A DNA stretch of 64,000 nucleotides, from the NCBI GenBank assembly GCA_002077045.2, contig KZ111141.1, positions 191,411 through 255,410 of the forward strand, in the 5' to 3' direction. The notes under the pieces are model-generated. The model searched no databases. It was given only the letters and a program-made list of their open reading frames with translations, and was not told the DNA's origin. The stretch comes from Rachicladosporium sp. CCFEE 5018. Taxonomy: Eukaryota; Ascomycota; Dothideomycetes; Cladosporiales; Cladosporiaceae. The translations under genes were made by a program, and so were the position numbers. This document shows, piece after piece, positions 21,513 through 31,637 of this stretch (positions within the stretch are counted from its first letter, which is position 1; each line of letters starts with the position of its first letter).

Positions 21513-22219
21513 GTGTGATTTGTGGAAGGGTCTACTTTGAGCTGCCTGCTTCGGCATGAGCAAGGAGATATCTTGCATGATGGATGATTGTGAGCATGAC
21601 AGCGGGCGCACGCGATGTGCTTGTTGGTCGAACGACGTATGCCTTGCACTTGATGAGCGCTAGCGCAGCGAAGTACTCGGTTTCCATTTCTCCTAAACTG
21701 ACCATCATAACGAATGACCTTGCTCTCACTTTCACTTTGCCAACATTCTTCGGAAGTAATTTTCGATGTGTCTCCTGCGTCTATAGTGCTACTCGTCGCC
21801 ACTAGCGGATCATCCTGCTCCATTGCGTACAGTACACGACAGCGATTGCCACTCGGGGCTCTGGGCATAGCGGACTCGGCACGCAAGTAACTGAAGAAGC
21901 AGCCCACGGAGCGATTCACCTGGTAGGAGCAGGCTAATATATGCAGCACCGCGAAAGTACATATGTGCTTAAGCTATCGGCGAAAACGGCGTCCACTCCA
22001 GCAACTCTTCCAAGCAGCTCGAGCAACAAGTTGGTATCACAGCGCCGTATACATAGGCAGTGTCGACTTCTTGGATCCTTCGAGTGATCCGCTGCGTACT
22101 AGGCCATTTCGTGGGAGCACGTGACCTGTCCATTTTGGGAAGGAACGCCCCACGCACCTTCCGATTTTCGCTATTTGCTTACCTTCTAGTACAAGTTAAC
22201 CTCCGTCTGCTGCAACACA
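21513..22219. other. Intergenic region between calmodulin and tRNA-Lys
   Basis: Calmodulin 3' UTR and tRNA upstream region. The long minus-strand open frame here (21428-21949) overlaps the calmodulin end and looks random. A short motif at 21943-21954 recurs near 36129 and 46258 (see findings). Confidence 0.4.
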
Positions 22220-22303
22220 GCCCGGCTAGCTCAATCGGTAGAGCGTGAGACTCTTAGCATCACTGCGATCTCAAGGTCGCGGGTTCGACCCCCGCGTTGG
22301 GCT
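22220..22303 (+). tRNA. tRNA-Lys (CUU) with 11-nt intron
   Basis: Full cloverleaf. The acceptor stem GCCCGGC pairs with GTTGGGC with two G-U pairs, followed by discriminator T. The D arm TAGCTCAATCGGTAGAGC contains the A box. The anticodon stem TGAGA/TCTCA encloses loop CTCTTA|A with anticodon CTT at 22253-22255. The T arm GCGGGTTCGACCCCCGC contains the B box GGTTCGACC. The 11-nt intron (22257-22267) sits after the base 3' of the anticodon, the canonical place for eukaryotic tRNA introns. The mature length is 73 nt. Confidence 0.96.
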
Positions 22304-23557
22304 CACTCAACGCTATCGTCACAGGCGATAATGAAGACCTTTTTTTTGACTTTTGCCTCATATCATTTGACACAGGAAGGAGCGGACCAGCGTCAGCGCA
22401 GGAGATATTATGCTCAAGTGCGGGGCTTGGTGACAGCTACAGCCATCTAGCTCCCTCCACTCTGTTGATCTTCGCGCTATACCGCGAAGGACTCGCGTTG
22501 TAAGCCTTAACAGTGTTCCTTGCTCGTCAGAGCTCTCCTAACAACTTCTCGCGGGGCTCGCTCGACGCTGTCATCTCAGGATTGAATCAGACCATTGTAC
22601 CGCACTGTGCCTGTCCTTTTGCCCAACGACATGGCGATGGGAGCTCATGTCTGCTCCGCCGATATGGCAGGCTAAATAAGTATCTCCACTTACGTCTATC
22701 GCTTACTGTGCTACCGATGCGCACGTCAACAAGACCGCTGACGCGTCAACCACCATGCCGAGATGGTCGACATATCACATGTGGCAATTGCTAGTTTTCG
22801 CACCCAGGTTTGAAGGATGAACGTTATCCTCCATGATCCTTCAGCGATCCTCAGCTCGGTGGGAAGGCTTACTTCCACGACCAGTGCCACGTGCAGTGCC
22901 TGCTTCTAGCAAACGGCTCTCGCGAGCGGCTGACAAACGCGATATGAGCTTACCCGGGATCCTGGGGCACAAGCGAGCCCTTCGACCTCTGCATCGGGCA
23001 AACACAGTATGTCAAGCACACGTATAGCTTGGGTGGCAGCTGGAGTTGGGGTTCACGCGAACGATTAAACGGAGCGAACCACTCAAGCAGTTCACGCGAG
23101 TGACACTGCTAGTGTATACTACACTGCGATGACAGAATTACAGTTAGTACTAACTACAGCAGGAGATTTCCTACAGCAGACGGCATCCAACGTTACACAC
23201 TAAACGGATCTCACGGCGCTGCACATATCAGCATGCTCCATCACGGCGAGTCGCTGAGTGGTTCGCTTCCTCTGCCATTCGCGTGGGGCCGAAGGAAACC
23301 CAGCATTCGCATTCGGGCCCGGGCGCGTGCCGAATGCCATATACTGGCTAGTGGTAATTTGCAACCAATGCACGCCATTGCGATGGATACACAACTGCCC
23401 ATGTCTGCGTTAGTGTGCCCGAGTCGGCACTCAGGTCTGTATCTGAATTCTCTGTATCGGTGTTCCTGCAATATCCTTCCTTACTTCACTCTCTTCTTCT
23501 GTCCATTTGCGCATCTCGTACGTTCGGTGGACTGAAAATATCGAAATCGGTACCACC
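22304..23557. other. Intergenic region, no gene recognised
   Basis: About 1.25 kb without a supported gene, between the tRNA and the GMC fusion gene. The T run is the only signal I can name. Confidence 0.45.
22340..22347 (+). terminator. RNA polymerase III terminator (T run)
   Basis: Eight consecutive T, 37 bases after the tRNA 3' end; four or more T normally stop Pol III. Confidence 0.6.
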
Positions 23558-26500
23558 ATGGCTACGAGCAGTATCTGGACCGTTGTACGCACACTTCTCG
23601 CCGTCTACATGCTGGTCTTCAGACTCGCCTGGACTTTCTTTCGAGCGATCTGTGCAAGCTTGGTGGCTTCCGAACGAAACAAGAAACGGCCACCACGCAT
23701 CGGAAAGCCTCTCCATACGATTCGTGACTCCTACGACGTCGTCGTAATCGGTTCAGGCTATGGCGGCGGTGTTGCAGCTAGCAGAATGGCGCGGGCTCGA
23801 CCAAGACAGAGCGTTTGCGTGTTCGAGCGCGGTCTCGAGCGATGGCCCGACGAGTATCCTAGTAGTACTTTCTGGGTGCTACAAAACCTGTGTACTATGG
23901 GACAGATCGACTTCGCCTGGTCCAAAGGGATCGCCATCCGCCTTGGTAATCCGACTGGACTGTACAGGTGGTTCTGCGCTGGCTCTTCAAACGCCTTTGT
24001 TGGCAATGGTGGGTGACACGTACGAGAGTGCGATGCACAGGTTGGAGGCTCACTGACGAGCAGGTCTGGGTGGGACGAGCCTCATCAACGCGAATGTGTA
24101 CCTGCGGCCGCGACTCGAGACTTTCACATCGTCTGCGTGGCCAGCCGAGTTGCGTCAGCCTGGCGAGCTTGACAAATGTACGCGCTTCCTTGCAGCCTCA
24201 AATGATATCCACTGACGACCGACAGGCTTCGATCGTGCAGAACGGATGCTCGAGCCACAGAGCTATCCCAAAAGCCGAGAGCCAGTCCATAAGTATTCAG
24301 TCTTCAAGCAGCAGGCACATCTGGCAGGCCTTGGCAATCGTTTCGCGCCTGCGAAGCAGACGATTGCCTTTGAAGACAGGATCAATGCTGCAGGCGTGCA
24401 TTTGCGAGCTAGCACCCTTAGTGGTCAGGACAGTACTGGACTCAACGACGGTAGCAAGAACAGTGTGCTTGCTACTTACTTGGCTGATGCGTGGTGTTTC
24501 GGAGCAGAGATGTATGACTTCTCAGTTCCAGCCATCAATACCGTACTGATCTGCCATCTAGATATTGCGGCTGCGACGTGCGATACGTCAAGAAGCATCC
24601 CAAGACTGGTTGGCTAATCTACTATCGACGGACTGAGTCGAAGAAATCCTGGCCATGGTCACGAGGATCTCCTGAAAGCCTTGGTTGGGTCCATGCAAAA
24701 AAGCTCGTCTTCCTTGGCGCTGGCTCACTGGGGTCCACGGAGATCATCCTTCGCAGCAAGGGTCAAGGTTTCCCAGTCAGTCCGATGGTCGGCAAGGGTC
24801 TGAGTGGTAATGGTGGCTTCTTGGGCTTTGGCTACGGCCTGAATCGGCAAGTAGATGCTGTTGGACAGCAAGGACCGAAGCACAACCCACCTGGATCGAC
24901 CATAAGCGCCATGATAGACTGCAGAACCAGCAAAGACTACGAGGAAGACTTCATCGTGCAGGACGGCACATTCCCTCTCGTCATGTCTGGCTGCTTCCGC
25001 CTCGTCAAGCCCTTCTTGCGCAGAGTGTCTGCGCCAGGGCAAAGCACACTCCGCACACTCGGACGATTCGTCGACATCCTGAACCCAGCTTCATCAGCGA
25101 TACAACGAAGCCAAGTCTATCTCGTGCAGAGTCACGACAACGCAACGGGATCCATGACGCTGAAGCACGATACTGCGGTGCTCAACGTGGCAAATATCGA
25201 TCGCGCAGCCAATCTCGCCCGGATAAAGACTCTTCTAATCAAGATGACGCATGCTCTCGACGGCATCTTCATGGAGCAAGGTTTCAAGGTGATAGTACAC
25301 CTCCTCGGAGGCCTTGGAATGGCGGGAGATGGCTCAGGCCGCACGGGCTCAACGACTCACACCGGTGAGCTCTTTACAGGTGCTGGTACCGAAACGCACG
25401 TTGGCCTGTACATCGTTGATGGTGCTGTGGTGCCTGGATCGTTGAGAGCGAATCCGTTCGCGACGATCACGGCGCTGGCGGAACGGAGTGTTGAGGCAGC
25501 GGCAGTGTGCCATGGTTGTGCGATTGATCTGGAGTCGAGGGCGGACTTCGATAAAAGCTGGGAGACGACTTCTGCCGCGGCGCCAAGTACGCTGTCCTTC
25601 TTCGAATCAATGACCGGTCATATAATTGCGTCTGGCACTCGGTCGCAGATGACTCTGAACGCCTTCATCGACGTCCAGCAATCGGTTGATGTCTTCGAGG
25701 GTACGATCTATGGCACTCTAAAGTGTGATGGGATCTCGCAGGAACAGCTTATGATCAGAGAGGGTAGCTTCAGACCATTCATTGTGGACGATTCGGAACC
25801 CGATCAATTGGTCATGGCTTACGACTTCACTGCCCTTGATAGCAGCGGCAATGCGTACGACTTCTGGTGTCGAAAGACCTTCAATCCGTCCGTGGGTATG
25901 TCTGTACGTAAGCTCTGGCATGCATCTACTACGATGACAGTCGATATCACGACTTCCAAGGGAGGTCTGTATACGCGCGGTGAGCTTCGGATTGATCTTC
26001 CTGGAGTCTTGAACATCGTAGCCTCGATGAGTGCGACCGGACGTAGCCATGCAGAACGCTGGTGGATGAGGATGAAGTTCCTGTCTCTCTTCGTATGGAA
26101 ACTGTTACTAGTGGTCTTCCCACGGCTGGCACCTCTCCAGTACCCTTCTCATCCACAACGCAATGGAGCGCTATCGACGAAGCACCACACTGACGGAGAC
26201 GCAGTACACACATTCACAGCTTCCGACGGTGTCACTTCGACCCTTCGAATGTGGAACCCCACGATAAAGACCTCATCCGGTACGCTACAGGACATCTTCT
26301 TCATACCCGGAAGCGCAGTCAACCACCTCATCTTCGCATCACCATACATGAAGGATAACGCTATCAACTACTTCACCAGCAGAGGCTACCGCTGCTGGTG
26401 TCTTACCACGCGCTTCGGCCGAGACGAGGGTAATGCCACGAAGCTCGAGTGTACGAGCTATAGTGCACGCCTTGATATTGCGGCCGCACTGGTAGAGCAT

Positions 26501-27271
26501 CGGCGGCTGGTGGGACCAACAGCTCCACGCCCGTATGTAGTAGCGCACTGTGTCGGCTCACTCGCGCTCGCTAGTGGTCTGCTCGATGGAACGGTTTCTG
26601 CGTCTTGGCTTGCAGGCGTAACCGCCTCAGCGACTTTCTTCACGCCCTGTCTTGGTTCACTGAGCACGTGGAAAGTGCGGCTCCCGCTGATCAGTCTCTA
26701 CCGCCTCATCACAGGCGAGGATTGGTATTCGTGCGATTCGCCGGCAGACGCCAGGTGGATTCAGCGACTACTGGACAACGTCCTTCGCTTCTATCCTTAC
26801 TCTTCGCCCCGCGAAGTGTGTAGTTCGAACGTCTGCCATCGCTGCAACCTCGTCTTCGGCAGGCTCTGGAACCACGCGAACCTCAACGAAGCGACGCACT
26901 CCCACCTCGACGAGTTCTTCGGTGGCATACACACCACTTGCCTGCAGCTACTCGCAGACATGGGTCGCAAGCAAGTCGTCAGTGACGATCGTGGGCAATC
27001 ACTCGTGACGGAGAAGAAACTTGCCAGGCTGGCTGGGCTGCCTGTGCTGCTGCTCTCGGGGTCGGAGAATGTGGTGTATCCCCCGGTGACCACGAAGAAG
27101 ACTCGGGAGATGCTGAGAGCGCGGTTTGGGGACGAGATGGTGAGAAGATGGGTGATTGAGGGAGTTGGACATTTGGACCTGTGGATCAGTGACAAGGCTG
27201 CCGGGGAGGGAGGGGCATTCGGGGCAGTGCTCGAGGAGATCCGGCGGGTGACTGACATAGCGGAGCAGTAG
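23558..27271 (+). CDS. Membrane-anchored GMC oxidoreductase fused to an alpha/beta hydrolase
   Basis: Four exons, join(23558..24008, 24064..24177, 24226..24511, 24562..27271), 1186 residues, all phases consistent. Domains in order: an N-terminal membrane helix (about 6-36); an FAD domain with VVVIGSGYGGGVAASR (61-76) and GLGGTSLINANV just after intron 1; a GMC/cholesterol-oxidase-like core with VFLGAGSLGSTEIILRSKG and the C-terminal NPFATITALAERS segment (about 575); a beta-rich middle part (about 610-760); and a C-terminal alpha/beta hydrolase (about 790-1186). The hydrolase nucleophile elbow reads AHCVGS, so Cys947 sits where Ser is usual; His1154 (GVGHLDLW) is the likely base. Related fusions are annotated as cholesterol-oxidase-like, so oxidation of a sterol or terpenoid alcohol followed by ester or lactone hydrolysis is plausible but inferred. 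The start has a strong ACCACCATGGCT context. Confidence 0.88.
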
Positions 27272-27679
27272 CGCAGGTCACCAACAGTCTTATCAGATGA
27301 ACACTCACGACTGTACATTTCTCACGCGCATGATCTCCTCTATTATGGTGTGCAATCGAGCAGACTAGTTGCACCATCGAGGAGTTCCGTTAGGTAAGCA
27401 TCAAGGAAAGTGATGCCGCTTTGGGAAGTAGTTCACGCTCCCTCCTCTTGGTTCTTGTACTTAGTCAACGCCCATCTAGACCGACCGACTGTTCATCACG
27501 CTGACCATCATAGCTCGACGCGTTTTGTAAACAGTGGTAGCGTAGGACGATATGAGCCACCAAGTCGCCCATAACAATCTAAGTCCATGGCGGTATAGCA
27601 GTCTCTCACTCTCATCACCACCGTACTCTCCCCTGATCAGAGTTCCTTCCATATTCCATCGTGATCAAGACCCACGAAC
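27272..27679. other. Intergenic region between GMC fusion and Rieske genes
   Basis: 408 bases between same-strand genes, holding the Rieske gene promoter. No gene seen. Confidence 0.4.
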
Positions 27680-29014
27680 ATGGCCACCTCAGTCCTATCC
27701 ATTGCCAGCAGCTACTTAGGCTTCCCTTCCAAGCCGACCGTTGAGCCCTACAAGGTTCGCGACATCCCTAAGGGCGCGACCCAGTACGACAGCAAAGCCA
27801 CCGTTCGCGCCCTCCCTTCAGCATGGTACACATCCTCCGAGATCTACGCTATCGAGCGTCGCGCAATCTTCTCCAAACGCTGGCTGTTCATGACTCATCG
27901 TAGTCGTCTCAAGCAAGCCGGGGACTTTCTACGCTACGAGTTTGCCGGCTTCGACGTCAACATCGTGCTCGACCGTAGAGGCAAGATCAATGCCTTCCAC
28001 AATGTCTGTCGACATCGCGCGTACCCTGTGATCGAAGCGAAGGAAGGGAACAAGAAAATCCTTTCTTGTCGCTACCACGGCTGGTCCTACGGCCTAGATG
28101 GCAAGCTGGCGAAGGCACCAGGCTACCAGGACTTCTCCAGCTTTGACAAGTCTGCCAATGGTCTCTTACCAGTACATGTCCATATCGACGGCAACGGCTT
28201 CATCTACATCAATCTCGACGCTTCGCCCACTCCAACCCCGTGGACGAAAGACTTCGACTCCGTGGATCGACAGGCCCGCTTCCAGGACTTCAACTTCTCA
28301 GACTATGAGCTAGATCACACCTACGACCTACAAGGCCACTACAATTGGAAACTCCTAGCCGACAACTTCAACGAGTGCTACCACTGCAAGACAACCCACG
28401 CCGACGTCCCCACTTTCCTCACCATAGACTCCCACGACCTCGCCGCGAAGGACGGGCACATGCAGCACGATTCCGCCACGACCGAAGAACAGCGCCGCAT
28501 GGACTTAAGCGTAAATAGCACGTACTTCTTCCCTAACGCTTCCATGACGATCACGCCGCACTTCATGATGCTGCAGAAGTTCCTTCCCAGCTCTGCGACC
28601 GAGAGTGCGATGAGCTATGAGATTTACCGAAACAAGAACTCGAGTGAGGCGTACTTCAAGTTGATCAGTGAGGCTTATGCGAGAGTCATGGTGGAGGATA
28701 AGGAGCTTTGCGCTGGGCAGCAGAGGAATCTGGATGCTGGCGTCTACGAGGCGGGTGAGCTGCATCCGAGGTGTAAGTCGAAGCCTGTTCATTGCGAGGT
28801 GGGATTTATTGACATCTCGACAGGGGAGAAGGGGCCTCTATACGTGCAGAGCCAGGTGCGCGAGGCTGTGACCGAGCACTTTGAGCTGGAGAGGAAGGCT
28901 GGTAAGCAGATCTGGCCGGCGAAGCATATGTCTGTGGCCGATATCGGCGGAGAGGAGGACATCTGCGCTGCGCTGGAGAAGTGTGCCGAGGATAGGAGGG
29001 AGTTGGTGTGGTAG
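27680..29014 (+). CDS. Rieske non-heme iron oxygenase, alpha-subunit type
   Basis: Intronless, 444 residues. The Rieske [2Fe-2S] ligands are Cys110-x-His112 (NVCRHRAYPV) and Cys130-x2-His133 (LSCRYHGWSYG). The mononuclear iron site is in NFNECYHCKTTHAD, with His235 and His240; Glu232 stands where many aromatic dioxygenases have the bridging Asp. The layout matches fungal Rieske oxygenases related to choline monooxygenase and phenylpropionate dioxygenase alpha subunits, which use electrons from a reductase to oxygenate a substrate. No reductase is nearby. It directly follows the GMC-hydrolase fusion on the same strand, so the two may act on one compound (inference). No signal peptide is seen. 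The first ATG is used. Confidence 0.9.
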   Translation: MATSVLSIASSYLGFPSKPTVEPYKVRDIPKGATQYDSKATVRALPSAWYTSSEIYAIERRAIFSKRWLFMTHRSRLKQAGDFLRYEFAGFDVNIVLDRRGKINAFHNVCRHRAYPVIEAKEGNKKILSCRYHGWSYGLDGKLAKAPGYQDFSSFDKSANGLLPVHVHIDGNGFIYINLDASPTPTPWTKDFDSVDRQARFQDFNFSDYELDHTYDLQGHYNWKLLADNFNECYHCKTTHADVPTFLTIDSHDLAAKDGHMQHDSATTEEQRRMDLSVNSTYFFPNASMTITPHFMMLQKFLPSSATESAMSYEIYRNKNSSEAYFKLISEAYARVMVEDKELCAGQQRNLDAGVYEAGELHPRCKSKPVHCEVGFIDISTGEKGPLYVQSQVREAVTEHFELERKAGKQIWPAKHMSVADIGGEEDICAALEKCAEDRRELVW

Positions 29015-29107
29015 GTATAGCAGCCTGTAGCAGCTTTCGTCACAGTGGGACTATTGGTGTACGTTTCCTAATGTAGTCTTCCCTCGCTGCTGCAGTGGCT
29101 CCTCCAC

Positions 29108-30762
29108 TCAATCTAAATTGAGAATCACAGCACTGCTCCTCAGTAAGCTCACCTCGACCCTTCCGTTCTTCCTGACCCTGAGAATTTCACCTCTCGTAAT
29201 GTTAGCCAACCTCACGGGTCTACCATGTCCCAGCTCCTGCGCAAAACTGAACCCATCGAACGTCACGCCAGTAATAGCGTCACTGCCATTAGCTAACAGT
29301 CTCTGCAGTCCTACACTTCTAACACCTCGCGGAAGCTGAAATCTGTACTTCTCCACTGGTCTCGTGTAATTCGTAATAAAGCCAACGTTGGTAGCGGTAG
29401 CGTTGTAGGCATTCATGTTGATGACGATCAGCTTTGCTAGCTTGCCGCGAACATACGAAGCATAGGCGGCCTCGTAGTCATTCAGCAAGCCCAGGTCGAC
29501 GATCTGAGGGCGTGCACGAGGGTTTGTGAGATCCCCCAGAAACGCTGATAGTGCGATGTTGCCGTAAAAGGGCGCTTTGGTTCCGATCGTGGTATTCCGA
29601 GTCTGAATTGGCTGCCAGGCTTGATAGCGGTAGTTAGTACCTTGATGCATGTGCCACCTACCGATCCCCTGGGTAATGAGCTGAAGTCCGTAGTCAAGTC
29701 CCCATAATGCAGCGCCGAAGGAGTTTGATACTCCACCAATGCCTTGGCGTGCGAGAGAGTTGCTTTCGCCGATGATGAACGGCACCTTTGGGACTAGGGA
29801 AGGGTTCGTGGCGCCGACGGCGTCGATCGAGCTGGAGATACCGGCGAGATTGGCGACCGCGACGATGTTGTTTGTGTGGTTCATTAGAGTGCCTTGCTGA
29901 GTTATGCCGGGGTTGCCGCGCGCTTCGATGTACCTAGCGACCTGTTAGTGTCAAACGAGCATAGCCGACAGGTGAGAGGAGATATCCACTTGTGCTGCGC
30001 GATGTAATTGATGTCACTATCCGCGTTCAATCCAGCGGCAAATATCGGCGCCGTGCCGAATTTGCTGAAGCCCTGAAATCCTGCAAGCGAAGGCGCCAGG
30101 AACTTGAAGTTTTTGTCGTTCGCTTGCGTCGGGCAGGCTTTCTCCATGACCCGCCGGATCTTGCGTGACCATTCGAGCCACTCGACCACGTATGCTGTGG
30201 GTGTGTAATTCACAGGACGCACAGCCCCAGGGAAGAAGTCCGGCTCGTTGCCGAGCTCCCAGCCGTTGAACTTGCCTCGCAAGGCGCGACAAGCGTAGGG
30301 AACAGAGTCTAGTAATGCCTGACGGGCTTCAGTCGAGTTCTCCGCAAGATTAAAGCCATGAGAGAACTGAACACCAGGCCACGTGTGGTACGACTCGAAG
30401 AACGCCGGACCAAACGTCTGATTGGCTGGGTGATCCGGAAGGGCAGAATTGAAGAATTGGATCACAGCTTGCGTCTGCGAGGCGTTGAAGGTACTGAGGT
30501 CCTGGGTGTTCCCTCCGACGCGGATCAATGGCTTGCTGCCAGTGTAGTGCGCGATGCTGCTGAGGAGGTTGTCGGAATAGGCGTTTGGGTTCGATGCGTT
30601 GCCTGCAAAGTCTGCGAAGGAGGAGAACTCGATGGAGTAGGACAGGAATCGCTCCAAAGGCGAGTTCGCGCCGCTTGGGGGCCCGAACTTGACATCGATA
30701 CAGTCTGATGCCGCAGTGGAGGTAATCGCGAATGTGCTGGCGAATATTGCTGTTAGGTACAT
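29108..30762 (-). CDS. GH79 family glycosidase (beta-glucuronidase-like), secreted
   Basis: Two exons on the minus strand: 30762..29990 and 29933..29108 (532 residues). The donor is GTGGAT, the acceptor GCTAG, in phase; the branch region is CACTAAC. The protein starts with a signal peptide (MYLTAIFASTFAITSTAA) and has many N-x-S/T sites, so it is secreted. The TIM-barrel core has the acid/base Glu173 in WELGNEPDFF and the nucleophile Glu314 in FIIGESNS. A C-terminal beta domain of the GH79C type follows (TGVTFDGFSF, RLANITRGE, VSLLRSSAVILNL). Fungal members remove glucuronic or 4-O-methyl-glucuronic acid from arabinogalactan proteins and similar glycans. Codons upstream of ATG 30762 include only non-ATG starts. 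Confidence 0.93.
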
Positions 30763-31293
30763 ATTGACCTTAAAACTGTCGCAGGATTTCGTCTCCAATC
30801 AGGCGTACTCGACTCCATGGCTTGCATGGTGTGCCTTATAGTACTGCAGTCGGGCTTTGCCGATATGTCGGCCTCTGAAGTCTACATTCGCAAATGTCTG
30901 CCAGTCGGCAGGTAATCGGTCTTCAGTGCGTTAGCCGTTCAGGCACTCCGCAACCCTGGCGTGTGGAGAAGGATCGTTGTCAAGATGACATCCGGAGTAT
31001 GCACAACACGATCCGATGCTGGCTGCCGACACTGTGAGGACCTGAGTGCGGCGGACCCGCCATGCGATAAGGGGAGCCGTGAGCCGGGGTTAACGCGGAG
31101 GAGGAAGATCACAACGGATTCCTGCGGAGACTGTGGGAGGCAATGTGGGAGGAGAAGGGAGGAAGTGGAGATGGTACATGTAGCCAAGATATATAGAGAT
31201 GTGTGGTGTGGGGAAATTGAGATTGACCATGGCAATGAGGTTTCATAGTCATGTAGCACGACGAGCAACACGTGAGGTATCCATTTTTCACTG
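30763..31293. other. GH79 promoter region
   Basis: Holds the minus-strand TATA-like box at 30835-30840. The rest has purine/pyrimidine-biased stretches (about 31090-31180) but no gene. Confidence 0.4.
30835..30840 (-). promoter_or_regulatory. TATA-like box of the GH79 gene
   Basis: TATAAG on the minus strand, 73 bases before the ATG at 30762. Confidence 0.35.
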
Positions 31294-31375
31294 TCACCAA
31301 TAGTCAACGGTCATCACACCATTGCTCCTCAGCAAGCTCATTTCTACCCGTCCATCATTGTAATTCGCACCTCTT
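31294..31375 (-). pseudogene. Relic of a second GH79 gene (C-terminal end only)
   Basis: The last 25 or so codons of a minus-strand frame read TRGANYNDGRVEMSLLRSNG and then a stop. This matches the C-terminus of the neighbouring GH79 protein (ITRGEILRVRKNGRVEVSLLRS). The DNA also matches, for example TTGCTCCTCAGCAAGCTCA here against CTGCTCCTCAGTAAGCTCA at 29133-29151. No further GH79 sequence is visible upstream, so this is the end of a degraded or deleted tandem copy, in the same orientation as the intact gene. Confidence 0.7.
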
Positions 31376-31637
31376 GTGTTCGTATTATCATTCTCGAGAT
31401 TTTGCGAAATACAATGCACGCGTTTGTTACGATACCAGAACAAGCAAGTAGAACACATGCACCCCTCCCGTAGGTTCGAGGCGGGCACAGCGACAAGCTG
31501 TGCCGCAGCATCGCGCAACTTTCATTCTTCCCTCTAGCATTATCCTGACGCCTTTGCTGTCTTCCTTGCCATCAGCATCCGATGTACAAGCTGTTTGAGA
31601 AATTGGCGCTCTCTACCGTTGGCGCGACTACTCAGAA
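31376..31637. other. Region between GH79 relic and HET-NACHT-ankyrin pseudogene
   Basis: No further GH79 homology recognised; it presumably holds the promoter of the HET gene. Confidence 0.35.

Noticed and set aside
21428..21949. 173-codon minus-strand ORF
   Set aside because: Overlaps the calmodulin last exon and intron in antisense; Cys/His/Ser-rich with no domain.
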